Positions 29,101 to 34,560 of a DNA stretch of 64,000 bases are shown here, in pieces. Within the stretch, counting starts at the first letter, position 1. Every line of letters starts with the position of its first letter. The DNA lies in the NCBI GenBank assembly GCA_036274895.1, contig DASUEU010000067.1, positions 6,039 to 70,038 of the forward strand, read 5' to 3'. Source of the stretch: CALMKX01 sp036274895. Its GTDB lineage: Bacteria; Acidobacteriota; Thermoanaerobaculia; Multivoradales; SZUA-115. The notes below the pieces were generated by a model. It worked only from the letters and a program-made list of their open reading frames with translations. It did not search any database and was not told the DNA's origin. The translations under genes and the position numbers were made by a program.

Positions 29101-30410
29101 TCGTCCCAGGCCCCGAGCACCAGCAGCTCGCCGCCGGCCCCGTCACCCAGCGAGAGCCAGGAGGAGCCGTCCCACCGGGCCAGGCGCGAGGTGGGGCTCC
29201 CCGGGCTGCCGCCGAACTCCCCGGCGGCGTAGAGCGCGCTCGGGCTGCCCGGCCAGGCGAAGAGGTGCTCGACGAAGCCGAGAGAGGGGGGAGCGCTCCA
29301 GGAGCCCCCCTGCCAGCGCTGCAGGGCCTGGTCGATGCGGGCCCACAGGGCGCCGCCCCAGACCTCGAGGTTGCTGGTCGCCTCGTAGCCGCTGTAGAGC
29401 TGGCTGGCGGCGGCACCGTCCCAGCGCCAGATGCCCCCCAGGGCCGTCATCGCGAGGTCGCCGCCGAGTGAGCCCGGCAGCACCTCGAAGTCGCGGGGAT
29501 AGAGCCCCTGCCCGTAGGCCACGCTCTGCCAGCGCTCGCCGTCCCAACGGGCGAAGCCCTCGGCCGCCGTGGACAGGCTGGCGCCGTGCCAGCCCGTGCC
29601 CCAGTCCACCAGACCGAAGGAGCCCCCGGCGTAGAGGGCCGGCCCGGTGCCGTCGTCGAAGATCACCAGGGCGTCCGCAGCGGCGTTGAAGCCCAGGCCC
29701 ACCCGCCGCCAGGCGCGGCCATCCCAGCGGGCGATGCCGTTGACCTGGAGGCCGCCGGCGTGGGTGAAGTCCCCGGCGGCGTAGAGGGCGGCGCCTTGCC
29801 CCAAGTCGAAGACGGCGAGGGCCCGCACCGCCCCCGAGCTGCCCGAGAAGCCGCCCCCCACCGGGAGCCAGGTGAGGCCGTCCCAGCGCGCCACGCCGTC
29901 CACCCGGCGGCCGCCGGCCACGTCGAAGGAGCCCGCGGCGTAGAGCGCGGCCCCGGTGCCGTCGTCAAAGACCGCGAACGCCCGCACGTCGGCCGAGGAG
30001 CCCACATCGCTCGAGATCCCGCCCTCCGCGCCCGGCACCAGCCCGGCCACGAAGGCCAGGCCGCAGGCGCCGGAGCGCGAAGCCATGGCCGGCGGGTCGG
30101 GCTCTGCCACAGCTCGAGCGGCGGCCTCCGCTGCCGCAGCTGCCTCGGCCGCGAGGTCGATGGGCGGGAAGAAGATCGACTCGTCCGCCCACGGTGCCGT
30201 GCGGCGCAGCAGCTCGTGGTCCACCTCCTGGGCCGTGACCGTGGCGGCCATGCCGGTCAGCAGAAGGCAGAGCACCCACCGTAGGGGCGCGGTCACCGCG
30301 CGCCGCCCCGGAGGGCGGCCACAGGGGGCCGCCCCAACGGCAGACCCGGCGATCGCGCCCGCACCGGGGCGGGGAGACCCCGCCCCTACACTCGTGATCG
30401 GAGCCCTCAC
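17172..30410 (-). CDS. Giant secreted RHS polymorphic toxin with colicin-E5-like tRNase tip
   Basis: About 4,412 residues. In order (approximate residues): signal peptide near 40-60 (RWVLCLLLTGMAATVTAQ); propeller-like WDG repeats 140-817; Ig-like module; carboxypeptidase-regulatory-like domain 1003-1060; second WDG block 1100-1817; about six Ig-like modules to 2407; second regulatory-like domain 2450-2510; YYGDGSRRKV plug region near 2950; NHL repeats 2977-3343; YD shell 3370-4187; RHS core GRWTAKDPIGF; hydrophobic pre-toxin segment; tRNase domain 4323-4412. The tip matches colicin E5 (KVEKQMAGRGW, YVVRDDLTGDIIQVSNRNDP); Lys and Arg eight residues apart, recalled as catalytic in E5, are kept. 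The start is GTG at 30410 with GGGAGGT upstream, overlapping the protease stop; a GTG at 30296 is an alternative (4,374 residues). Confidence 0.88.
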   Translation of the reverse strand: MRAPITSVGAGSPRPGAGAIAGSAVGAAPCGRPPGRRAVTAPLRWVLCLLLTGMAATVTAQEVDHELLRRTAPWADESIFFPPIDLAAEAAAAAEAAARAVAEPDPPAMASRSGACGLAFVAGLVPGAEGGISSDVGSSADVRAFAVFDDGTGAALYAAGSFDVAGGRRVDGVARWDGLTWLPVGGGFSGSSGAVRALAVFDLGQGAALYAAGDFTHAGGLQVNGIARWDGRAWRRVGLGFNAAADALVIFDDGTGPALYAGGSFGLVDWGTGWHGASLSTAAEGFARWDGERWQSVAYGQGLYPRDFEVLPGSLGGDLAMTALGGIWRWDGAAASQLYSGYEATSNLEVWGGALWARIDQALQRWQGGSWSAPPSLGFVEHLFAWPGSPSALYAAGEFGGSPGSPTSRLARWDGSSWLSLGDGAGGELLVLGAWDDGSGAALLAGGDRRLDRWNGTAWQPLGSGVGLDGPILALTTFDAGAGADVYAGGSFTGDGGLVLGGVARWRDATGWSPLGTGVNGPVNALAVFDDGTGEALWAGGDFSTAGGSPAARVARWDGSAWETLGAGLPAPVRAFAVADLGAGPALFAAGGSTVADGFVARWDGTDWTLLASGLDGAVSALAGWSEGGVPSLVAGGSFTSIAGVSALRLARFDGTAWSQHGGGANGTVYALLVWDDGGGEGLYAAGGFTQVGATAAKRVARWRAGAWQQGSSQGLGGSTLAASDYVATLGTFDDGAGERLYAGGSFTASGGSTVARLARLEGVVWNQVGGGADSTVQALAHAPAGIGLYVGGGFEAPGGVPSHHLAKLTMATDCPGGAVVLEEPLDGLLTKAGSVVFRGRLTREGRLFVNGRVVPVAWDLSFLSSAFALAEGENRFLLELVPTTGNPLVTSITVVQDSVAPVVEILEPSSGATVFSARPELRLRVTDGGSGIDPQSLALRLGGSPIAASCTTTGSESRCTPAADLPSGAVSLTASARDGAANLGTSAPRVFTVDPRPQPSTTTVVGVVRDAGGQPVAGARVSVLGVSGASGLAGADGSFSIPNVPVPTAEPLTVSALAPAGAPMRSALATGLVPLPGGVTDAGILTLAVACPPELSAALGAGLGVSGTASPRVLALAVYDDGAGPALYLGGDFTAAGGVPASYLARWAGAGFEAVGTGTNGPVRALAVWDDGGGPALFVGGSFSQAGGVPASNVARFRSGTFSALGAGVDSAVYALAAGNDGAGAALFAGGSFANAGGAPALRIARWDGAVWSPLGSGISTAYGLNDPIVYALTFFDDGTGAALFAGGSFDRAGGQTARKIARWDGAAWSPLGFGLGSGSGDSSFVMVSALAVYDDGRGPALYAAGNFSSAGASGTDGSIARWDGATWQPLGGGLDASGVALQLPQGVQALAVFDDGAGPRLYAAGEITAASGTPVSHLAAWDGAAWHAVGAGLSAGGWGGMALAAWNGGFYVGGTFDLGDGAPAGGLARLDGTALSALGQGTSGAVHAAAVWDDGSGPALYVAGTFLAIDGLPARRIARFDGRAWSSLGEGTDGAVYALEGWDGGLYAAGAFTTAGSVSASRIARWDGGNWSALGSGLSATAYDLAVWDDGGGSALFVAGAFTTAGSVAASRIARWDGTAWSALGSGLSGDARALAVYDDGGGSALFAGGAFTSAGGGAATRVARWRGGTWASVGSTIPNTVHALTTFDDGGGLALFAGGGDSATCCGFVRRYRAGAWSTLGDAPAGRVLTLGTYDDGAGARLFAGGELGGAGSLLSRGAIRWSGSAWQALGSGLDGAVRAFANFDDGGGSALFLGGDFTSTGSAPSMALARWRRPSTCGGDLTPPTLTVTSPAAGALLTSARPVFSLSYGDEGTGIDTGSIALSVGGSPAVLSCTAGATAATCQPTTDLPEGALSLGLAVADLAGNLASVGLAVTVDTQPPTLAFTGPAAGSWQTVLRPTLTFTAGDAGAGVSASSLAVTRSGAAVSTSCSLAGTVLTCTLLQDLPQGASTLSATVRDGANRLSASAQLAFSVDSVVPALSWVAPTEGATLTQTQPELRVTASDATSGPVQATLAVERDGVPLPVTCSWTAGTATCLPTSPLSLGPVSLTARVADAAGNLSAPAARSFTLEAPSGPAPDTVPPRLSFYQPANGGYLDPATGLVELLAGDEGSGLDPESFALTANGTAVATTCTACWPLLACRLTGALPPGTVLTFEATVRDLSGNLSPVAQAQVATQPGLDLFAPAITLESPPDGLLTREPSLLLVGGVSEPATLTVSGTAVTLDAGNRFSHPVVLIEGTSLLTFVATDSAGNTGQLAVTVTLDSTSPGAVDLAKVSVAEPVNGQALVTGAPSAVAVSESGLEVEIGNLATSGSVRAAVAPDGSFSATAGAVAQDRLRLAVVDPAGNAGPAGLVTVPGLIPIPPDPATVAPPLDRTVAGDFCASYAFLWSGANRVQYGVAAEAIDCASAGLLSGRVIDRDGAPLSGVKVRFRDQPALGVTLTRADGAWGLVSGTGGEVVVVFEKAGYLPALRRVRPRRGEAARVAEVALVPLDPAATAVTFGAGAPAQLAQGSAVSDADGSRRATLWFAPGTTAELVLAGGARQPIGSGTVRATEYTVGPRGEAAMPAPLPPSSAYTYAVELSLDEALALGAEQVAFSQPVLSYTENFLGFPVGTLIPVGFYDRAASRWVPSEDGRVIQILAAPGGLADLDVTGSGTAATPAELAALGITDEERTRLASLYSVGQQLWRVRVGHFTPWDYNFPAELPPGADGPELAAPLGSDQDKKDEDCQQSGSLIECTNQILGEVLAVTGTPYTLHYRSDRVAGRTSARTLEIPVSEGSLPGPVKRVELEVEVAGRSFLETFPDSPGQSFDFTWDGQDAFGRKPQGRQPFQSTVSYVYDATYQEPQNCEGDCFGEGGDQPLVPARQEVKLSQSHRGFLGHWDNQAALKLGGWSLSVHHSYDPNEKVLYYGDGSRRKVAGRKKTYLFAGGGAEGGGNGDGGLAIEANLDFPTDLAVASDGSVYFVEQDSCRIRKVDSEGFIETVVGTSCAQTAQTPLPGTLATQVQFASVNALALDGRGQLYFATERRVWRLESNGLLTSVVSAPTPAPNDPLVAIPCFQQPADLAFAPDGKLYLYNSLFNALSPCVYPEAVNLVEVDLETLSWEVALRGFPQMDQDGMEFVGHPDGVHIPINTPTFTGSVAVGIDSSVYFTMGYPACSSTWRMLPDGSVERLAGDYLLGYEFWEQVGDGFDLTPIGSQLILDCTRSEGERGASVNAFLNDPRGLTVQPDGDVFLADSRNRAVREITSLGFIHTITSFESPDGFDDPQDVAFRPNGDLLVAVPSHNAIYVVADAMPGPPERNPVLSEGEITVPSEDGAVLYVFSAYGRHLRTLEAATNRSLLEFGYDEEELLATITDAFGHVTRLERNGSGEVERIVSPFNKTTFLTTSGDGFLASVTNPAGETVAFEYTPEGLMTERQDPRGYASTFGWDTLGRLAWDQNALGGRKSIARQELTPEPHVDQAFETTVSTTQGRTTRYRTERLPGNWERRTITAPDGTVIVTEAKPDGSRTTTYPDGTVVSMSTKADPRLGTLAPTVSAATTTTPGGLSSLTTSGRVMERKASLIPGIPETDQRNFKLMDSVTVGERITRSTYDFDTRELVVTSPLGRESRSKKDLFGRLVEASSAGLDPVTYEYDADGRLSEVVQGGRSTRYAHNGAGFLAAVTDPAGRTLSYTHDAAGRVLTQTLPGGRVVHFGYDANGNLVSLRPPSRPDHTFSYDAVDRPSAAEAPDVGPESDETTLAYNLDGQLTSLTRPDGVVIDYSYDTLSGRLLSTATPRGLYSYAYSPTSGRVASISDPSGGSLAFTYDGALPTGITWTGEVAGSVTWTYNSYFEPIERKINGANPIAYAFDTDGALTQAGDLTLAYSAATGLPTTSELGGVTDEVTFTSLRELSTSESNFQGNVLLGYDLTRDSLGRITSRTETLGTESILWEYQYDPEGRLIEVNRAGAVVETYTYDGNGNRTTWTDSWGTGTATHDGQDRLLTAGDYTFTYTANGEVLTKTQGSATVTYQYDVNGALLGVDLADGTAIDYVTDAAGRRVGKKVNGTLVKGFLYAGISPVAELDGAGNIIATFIYGRKPHVPDYMLKDGKKYRFVTDHLGSVRLVVDAANGEVAQRVDYSAFGRTLFDSNPGFQPFGFAGGFYDPQTGLVRFGARDYDPVVGRWTAKDPIGFSGGDTNLYGYVINDPVNLIDPSGKILPFLLGAWAVAEVALGIIDILDAIETIADPCADGLDKFLAGAGVLAGIALPGGGYGKGAKGARSGLEALDDAAQHGFQQATRVRVTAKVEKQMAGRGWDVETLAETVSRPHARSAATNRATGSPATAYFREDGAYVVRDDLTGDIIQVSNRNDPMWIPDAAITNPYTPTP
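30281..30389. repeat. 109-bp inverted-repeat miniature element inside the toxin gene's 5' end
   Basis: GTAGGGGCG (30281-30289) and CGCCCCTAC (30381-30389) are perfect terminal inverted repeats. Inside are two more hairpins: GGGGCGGGG-AGA-CCCCGCCCC (30366-30386) and GGGCGGCC-ACA-GGGGGCCGCCC. This layout resembles intergenic GTAGGGGCGGGG elements I recall from other GC-rich bacteria. It lies between the native GTG (30410) and the hydrophobic core of the signal peptide, and its reading frame is open throughout, adding about 36 Gly/Ala/Pro/Arg-rich residues. Confidence 0.8.
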
Positions 30411-32800
30411 AGCCCACCTCCCGTCGCCACTTTCACCCGCACGTTGTCGAAGTAGGACCCGGCGTTGCCCGAACAGCCCAGCGCCACGGTGCCACCGCTC
30501 AGCTCGCCGTCGGTCGCCGCGAGCGCCGTCACCCCGTCCACCCGCACCTCCAGCTGGTCGCCGCGCGCGATCAGCTCCAGGTAGTACTGCTCGTTGACGA
30601 CGTAGGGCACGGCGTCCAGGGCCAGCACGGTCCAGGTGGTCCCCGAGAGCTTGATCAGCCGCCTCCTCGACAGCTGGCGGTCCCAGTCGAAGCGGTAGAA
30701 GTGGCTCGCGTCCTGGAAGCGGAAATAGACGCTGATCTGGTCGTCGTCGGCCGACCACAGGGTCAGCCCGGCCCGCACGTCCGTCCAGGCCGAGCCGGCC
30801 GCGAAGTGGACCAGCGTGCCCCGGCTGTAGGGGTCGCCGTAGATGTTCGAGGTCTGGGCCAGGTACTTCGCCGTGGCCGACCACGTCGAAGGTGCACTGG
30901 TGGTACCGATGTCCACCTTGGTCCAGCCGGTGTAGTTGCCGTCCTGGAAGTCGTCCGTGGCCAGCACGGCCGGCGCCGTGGCCGGCGGCCGCTCGACCAC
31001 CACGTGGTCGAAGTAGCTGCCGGCGTTGGCGTTGGTGGCGAGCGCGATGGTGCCGCTCGCGAGCGAGCCGTCCGTGGCGCTGAACACGGGCCAGCCGTCC
31101 ACCTCCACAGTGAGCTGGTCGCCCACGGCCGAGACCTCCACCCACATCGTGTCGTTCTGCCGGTAGGCCACGGTGTCCTGGGCCAGGATCGTCTGGCTGC
31201 CCCCCACCACCTTGAGCAGGCGGCGCCGAGACTGCTGCTTGTCCATGTCGAAGCGGTAGAAGTTGTTCGCGTCCTGCACCCGGAACATCACTCCCAGGGT
31301 GTCGTCGTCGCTCGACCGGATGCGCAGCCCGAAGCGGTAGTCGGTCCAGGAAGAGCCGGCCGCCCAGGCCGCAAACGTGCCGCGCAGCAGGGGGTCACCG
31401 TAGATGTTCGAGGTCTGGGCCAGCTCGCCGCCGGTCACCGCCCAGGCCGCCGGAGCGTTGGTCGGGCCCAGGCTGGTGATCGTCCAGCCGGCGAAGTCGC
31501 CGTCCGCGAAGTCCTCGACCAGCAGGGTCGTGCTCGCGGCCGGCGGCGCCGCACAGCCGGGGGCCGGGCCCCAGCCGAGGTCCGCCAGCACAGCCCGGGT
31601 GAGCAGGCTCTGCCGCGCCACCTCGGCGGCCTCGGCGTAGAAGGGCTCGAGCAGCTGGTCCGGGGTCGCGGCAGTCGCGAAGTGGCCGAAGGCGCCGTTC
31701 TCGTTGCCCGGTGAGGCTGCCATCTCCACCCAGCCCTCCGGGCTGCGACCGGCGGTCAGGGATGCCGTGAGGGTCGTGGCCTCGGCGCCGGTCCAGAAGA
31801 TCTCCCCCGCCGCGACCATCGCCGCCAGGCGCTCGGCATCGGTCATCTCGGAGACCGCCGCGGGCGTCGCTCCCCGGCGCACCAGGAGCCGGGTGAACAC
31901 GTCGTCATGGCCCAGCAGCTCGGCGCCGCTCGTCGGGTCGATCAAGTCCAGGAAGCCCAGGCCATGGGCCAGCTCGTGGAGCACGACGCGCAGAAAGGAA
32001 GCCTCGTCGCCCGGAGCGCGATCGTCCAGGCCGTAGGAGAAGCCCGCCGAGCCGAGCACGAACGGGCCGTCCACGTCACGGTTGAAGGTCAGGCGGGCGT
32101 CGAGCACGTCGGGGCCGTCGAGGTCCTGGCCGGAGAGCTTGTCGGCCAGCGCCGACGGGTACCAGGTGCCGGCCTGCGGCGCCCCCGCGAAGTCGCGGCG
32201 CAGGCTCTGCGGGCCGCCGATGCCCAGCACCGCCTCCTCCGCCGTGCCGCCCAACGGCTCGAAGCGCACCCCCACCCGGATCGGCACCGGGCTCGCGAGG
32301 CTCTCCGCCCACAGCGAGAGGGCGAAGCTCAGCGCCTCCCAGCGCGCCGCGCCCAGGGTGCCGGCCGTGTTGCCGCCTTCGGGAGTGAAGGGTGCCGGGT
32401 CGTTGAAGCCCTCGCCGGGGCCGTCGAGGTTCACCAGCTCGAACTCACCGACCGCGCCGCTCTTGACGCGCAACGCCGAAGGCGGCGGGCTCGGCTCGAG
32501 GTCGAGGCGGAAGCCGCCTCCCGGGCCCTCGACCCGCGTCTCGACCAGGTCGCGGCGGGGCCGCAAGGGAAGCGGAGCACGCGTCGCCCGCCCGGGAGGC
32601 GGCGCCGTCAACCGGCCCGTCTCCGGGTCCCGGAAGGCACGGCTGCAAGCGGTCCAGAGGGAGTCGAGCGAGTTGGGAGGGGAAGGAGAAGGGGGAGGTG
32701 ACGGTGAGAGCAGCCAGGGCAGCGCCCCGACCAGGAAGCTCAGCGTGAGGACGGCAAAGGGCCGCCCGTGCCCTGCCAGATCGGCTACCCCACTCCTCAT
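30407..32800 (-). CDS. Secreted HELAH metalloprotease with two C-terminal jelly-roll-like domains
   Basis: A 797-residue exported protein. The N-terminus has a hydrophobic signal/anchor (FAVLTLSFLVGALPWLL) and a Pro-rich linker. The zinc site VVLHELAHGLGFLD (HELAH at about 275-279) matches the HExxHxxGxxH/D metzincin pattern. Two homologous domains follow, each starting with F-x-D-G-[DN]-[FY]-x-GW (about residues 430-600 and 620-790) and containing ALAQTSNIYGDP-like and FYRFD-RQ-SRRRL segments; they resemble LamG/concanavalin-like domains. ATG with GGGGGCG upstream. Its stop overlaps the giant toxin's GTG start (GTGA), so the two are made together. Confidence 0.82.
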   Translation of the reverse strand: MRSGVADLAGHGRPFAVLTLSFLVGALPWLLSPSPPPSPSPPNSLDSLWTACSRAFRDPETGRLTAPPPGRATRAPLPLRPRRDLVETRVEGPGGGFRLDLEPSPPPSALRVKSGAVGEFELVNLDGPGEGFNDPAPFTPEGGNTAGTLGAARWEALSFALSLWAESLASPVPIRVGVRFEPLGGTAEEAVLGIGGPQSLRRDFAGAPQAGTWYPSALADKLSGQDLDGPDVLDARLTFNRDVDGPFVLGSAGFSYGLDDRAPGDEASFLRVVLHELAHGLGFLDLIDPTSGAELLGHDDVFTRLLVRRGATPAAVSEMTDAERLAAMVAAGEIFWTGAEATTLTASLTAGRSPEGWVEMAASPGNENGAFGHFATAATPDQLLEPFYAEAAEVARQSLLTRAVLADLGWGPAPGCAAPPAASTTLLVEDFADGDFAGWTITSLGPTNAPAAWAVTGGELAQTSNIYGDPLLRGTFAAWAAGSSWTDYRFGLRIRSSDDDTLGVMFRVQDANNFYRFDMDKQQSRRRLLKVVGGSQTILAQDTVAYRQNDTMWVEVSAVGDQLTVEVDGWPVFSATDGSLASGTIALATNANAGSYFDHVVVERPPATAPAVLATDDFQDGNYTGWTKVDIGTTSAPSTWSATAKYLAQTSNIYGDPYSRGTLVHFAAGSAWTDVRAGLTLWSADDDQISVYFRFQDASHFYRFDWDRQLSRRRLIKLSGTTWTVLALDAVPYVVNEQYYLELIARGDQLEVRVDGVTALAATDGELSGGTVALGCSGNAGSYFDNVRVKVATGGGL

Positions 32801-33141
32801 CGTCGCCCCCTTCGCCCCCGAACGGCAGAGGCCCTTCCGTGTTCCGTGCGAGCTTCCTTCGCCTCTAGACGCACCAGAAGACGAAGACTCCTCACTGCGA
32901 CCTTGGCCACTAGCGCTACCGGCTGGGCAAGCTGGACGAGATTATGTCTGTAAGTCTTGCAAATGAATGGCTTGCCGACCGCACCGCACGGAGAGACTGC
33001 CGAAGACCTGAAACGCCACGCCACCTGAACACGTCCCGGGCGGGACGAGGGAAGGGGAGCTTCCCCCGTCCCGGAGGGAGGGGTTCAGTTGGTGTGGGGC
33101 CTCAGTCCCTCGCGGGGTGGCGGCCGGGCTGCCCGGTTTCA
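32801..33141. other. Intergenic region between protease and permease
   Basis: No gene is supported in these 341 bases. Near the protease start it should hold the promoter of the protease-toxin operon, but I see no convincing -35/-10 pair. The part near 33021-33094 is an imperfect inverted repeat (CCACCTGAAC at the left, GTTCAGTTGG at the right) around the strong hairpin listed separately. Confidence 0.5.
33036..33074 (-). terminator. GC-rich hairpin after the NCS2 permease gene
   Basis: On the minus strand CCGGGACGGGGGAAG pairs with CTTCCCTCGTCCCGCCCGG with few mismatches around a short CTCCC loop. It lies about 70 bases past the permease stop. No T-run follows, so it may be a terminator, an mRNA-stabilising stem or part of a small inverted-repeat element. 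Confidence 0.5.
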
Positions 33142-34503
33142 TCACTCCGCCTCCCCCAGCCACACGTTCAGCACCAGGTTCAGGACCACGCCGAGCACCA
33201 CCGCCAGCACCACGCTGTTGGTGAGCAGCAGCTCGACCAGCGGGTGCTGGGCCTCGAGCCACTGAGGTAGCTGGGCGCGGACGGTCGCGGGGATGGCCAG
33301 GGCCGCCACCAGCGGGATGCCGATCACCAGCGAGTTGGCGGGGGTGCTCTCCACGTTGGCGAGCAAGGACAGGCCGGCGGCGGCGATCAGGCCGCAGACC
33401 AGCAGGAAGACCCCGCCCAGCACCGGCCGGGGCAGGGCCACCAGCAGGGCGCCGAACTTGGGGCACAGTCCGTAGAGGATCAGGATCCCGGCCGCCACCT
33501 GCACCACGAAGCGGCTGGCCACCCGGGTCGTGGCGATCACCCCGATGTTCTGCGTGTAGCTGGTCACCGGCAGCCCGCCGACCGAGAGGGCGACCAGGCA
33601 GCCCAGGCCCTCGGCGAAGATGCCGCGGTTCATGTGCTTGACCTGGTAGGGCTCGTCGGCCACGGCGCAGGTGGCGGCGTAGTCCCCCAGGGATTCGACC
33701 ACCGAGCCCAGGTAGCCGATGGCCACGCCGATCACCGCCGCCGGTACCAGCTCCCAGCCGAAGCCGGGGCCGCCCCAGGGGAAGAGGCTGGGCAGGCCCA
33801 GCCAGGGTTTGGCCGCCACCAGGGACCAGTCCACGGCGCCCAGGGCCGAGCCCAGGCCGAGGCCGATCAGCCAGATGGTGAGGAAGATCGCCCCCCGCGC
33901 CAGGATCTCTCCCCACAGGCGTGCGCCGAGGGTCTGGAAGAGCAGGATCGAGACGATCGCGGCGCCGGCGAAGAGGAAGTTGCGGCCCGCGCCGTCCCCG
34001 AAGGTCAGCCGCGCCGCGAACTGCCCCAGGGAGGCGGCGATGGCGAGGATCACCACCGAGGACACCGCCGGCGGCAGCAGTCGGCGCAGGGCCCCCACCA
34101 GCCGGGTGGCGCCCAGCAACAGCTCGAGGATCGCTCCCACGAAGGCCGCTCCCCACATCGCCGGGCCGCCGCTCTGCTGGGCCACCGAGACCAGGGTGCC
34201 GGTCACCGTGGCCGAGGGACCCTGGATGATCGGCAGCCGGTTGCCCAGGATCGTCTGCACCAGGGTGGCGAGGCCCATGGCCACCAGGCCGGCGTTGATC
34301 AGCTGGGCTTGCTCCCCCGGCGCCAACCCGAGGGCCGCGGCCACCGCCAGCGGTAGCACGAAGGGGGAGATGTCCACCAGGGTGTGCTGCCAGCCGTAGA
34401 GCAGGGACTCCCACGCCGTGCGCGGCCTTTCCTCGATGCGAAAGGCCAGCCGGCGTGGGGTCTCCGAGACAGCTGCAGACGGTTCGGCGGATGCCGCCGG
34501 CAT
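33142..34503 (-). CDS. NCS2 family uracil/xanthine permease
   Basis: Inner-membrane nucleobase:cation symporter, 453 residues, with about 12 to 14 hydrophobic segments. The family signature is present as SYTQNIGVIATTRVASR (normally N-x-G-x-x-x-x-T-x-V-x-SR), the conserved acidic residue of TM8 as GSVVESLGDYAA, and an early QGPSATVTG motif matching the substrate-site loop. The exact nucleobase is not readable. The ATG at 34503 has GGAAGGAG upstream; the frame extends 18 codons further without a site. Single gene, separated by hairpins from its neighbours. Confidence 0.9.
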   Translation of the reverse strand: MPAASAEPSAAVSETPRRLAFRIEERPRTAWESLLYGWQHTLVDISPFVLPLAVAAALGLAPGEQAQLINAGLVAMGLATLVQTILGNRLPIIQGPSATVTGTLVSVAQQSGGPAMWGAAFVGAILELLLGATRLVGALRRLLPPAVSSVVILAIAASLGQFAARLTFGDGAGRNFLFAGAAIVSILLFQTLGARLWGEILARGAIFLTIWLIGLGLGSALGAVDWSLVAAKPWLGLPSLFPWGGPGFGWELVPAAVIGVAIGYLGSVVESLGDYAATCAVADEPYQVKHMNRGIFAEGLGCLVALSVGGLPVTSYTQNIGVIATTRVASRFVVQVAAGILILYGLCPKFGALLVALPRPVLGGVFLLVCGLIAAAGLSLLANVESTPANSLVIGIPLVAALAIPATVRAQLPQWLEAQHPLVELLLTNSVVLAVVLGVVLNLVLNVWLGEAE

Positions 34504-34560
34504 CGCGGTCTCCTTCCGGTGGTCGGAGTCAGAGGCCGCGATTGTACCGGCAGGCACGCG

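Noticed and set aside
24960..29990. Possible CRISPR or tandem DNA repeat array
   Set aside because: The repetition is at the protein level with units of about 45 codons and variable bases; there are no uniform short repeats with unique spacers.
30411..31145. Upstream 245 codons of the giant open frame
   Set aside because: They overlap the metalloprotease gene in a shifted frame and are Gly/Arg/His-rich; the GTG at 30410 with its own Shine-Dalgarno is the better start.
33000..33141. Possible small RNA in the permease-protease gap
   Set aside because: A hairpin is present, but there is no promoter or T-run that would define a transcript.
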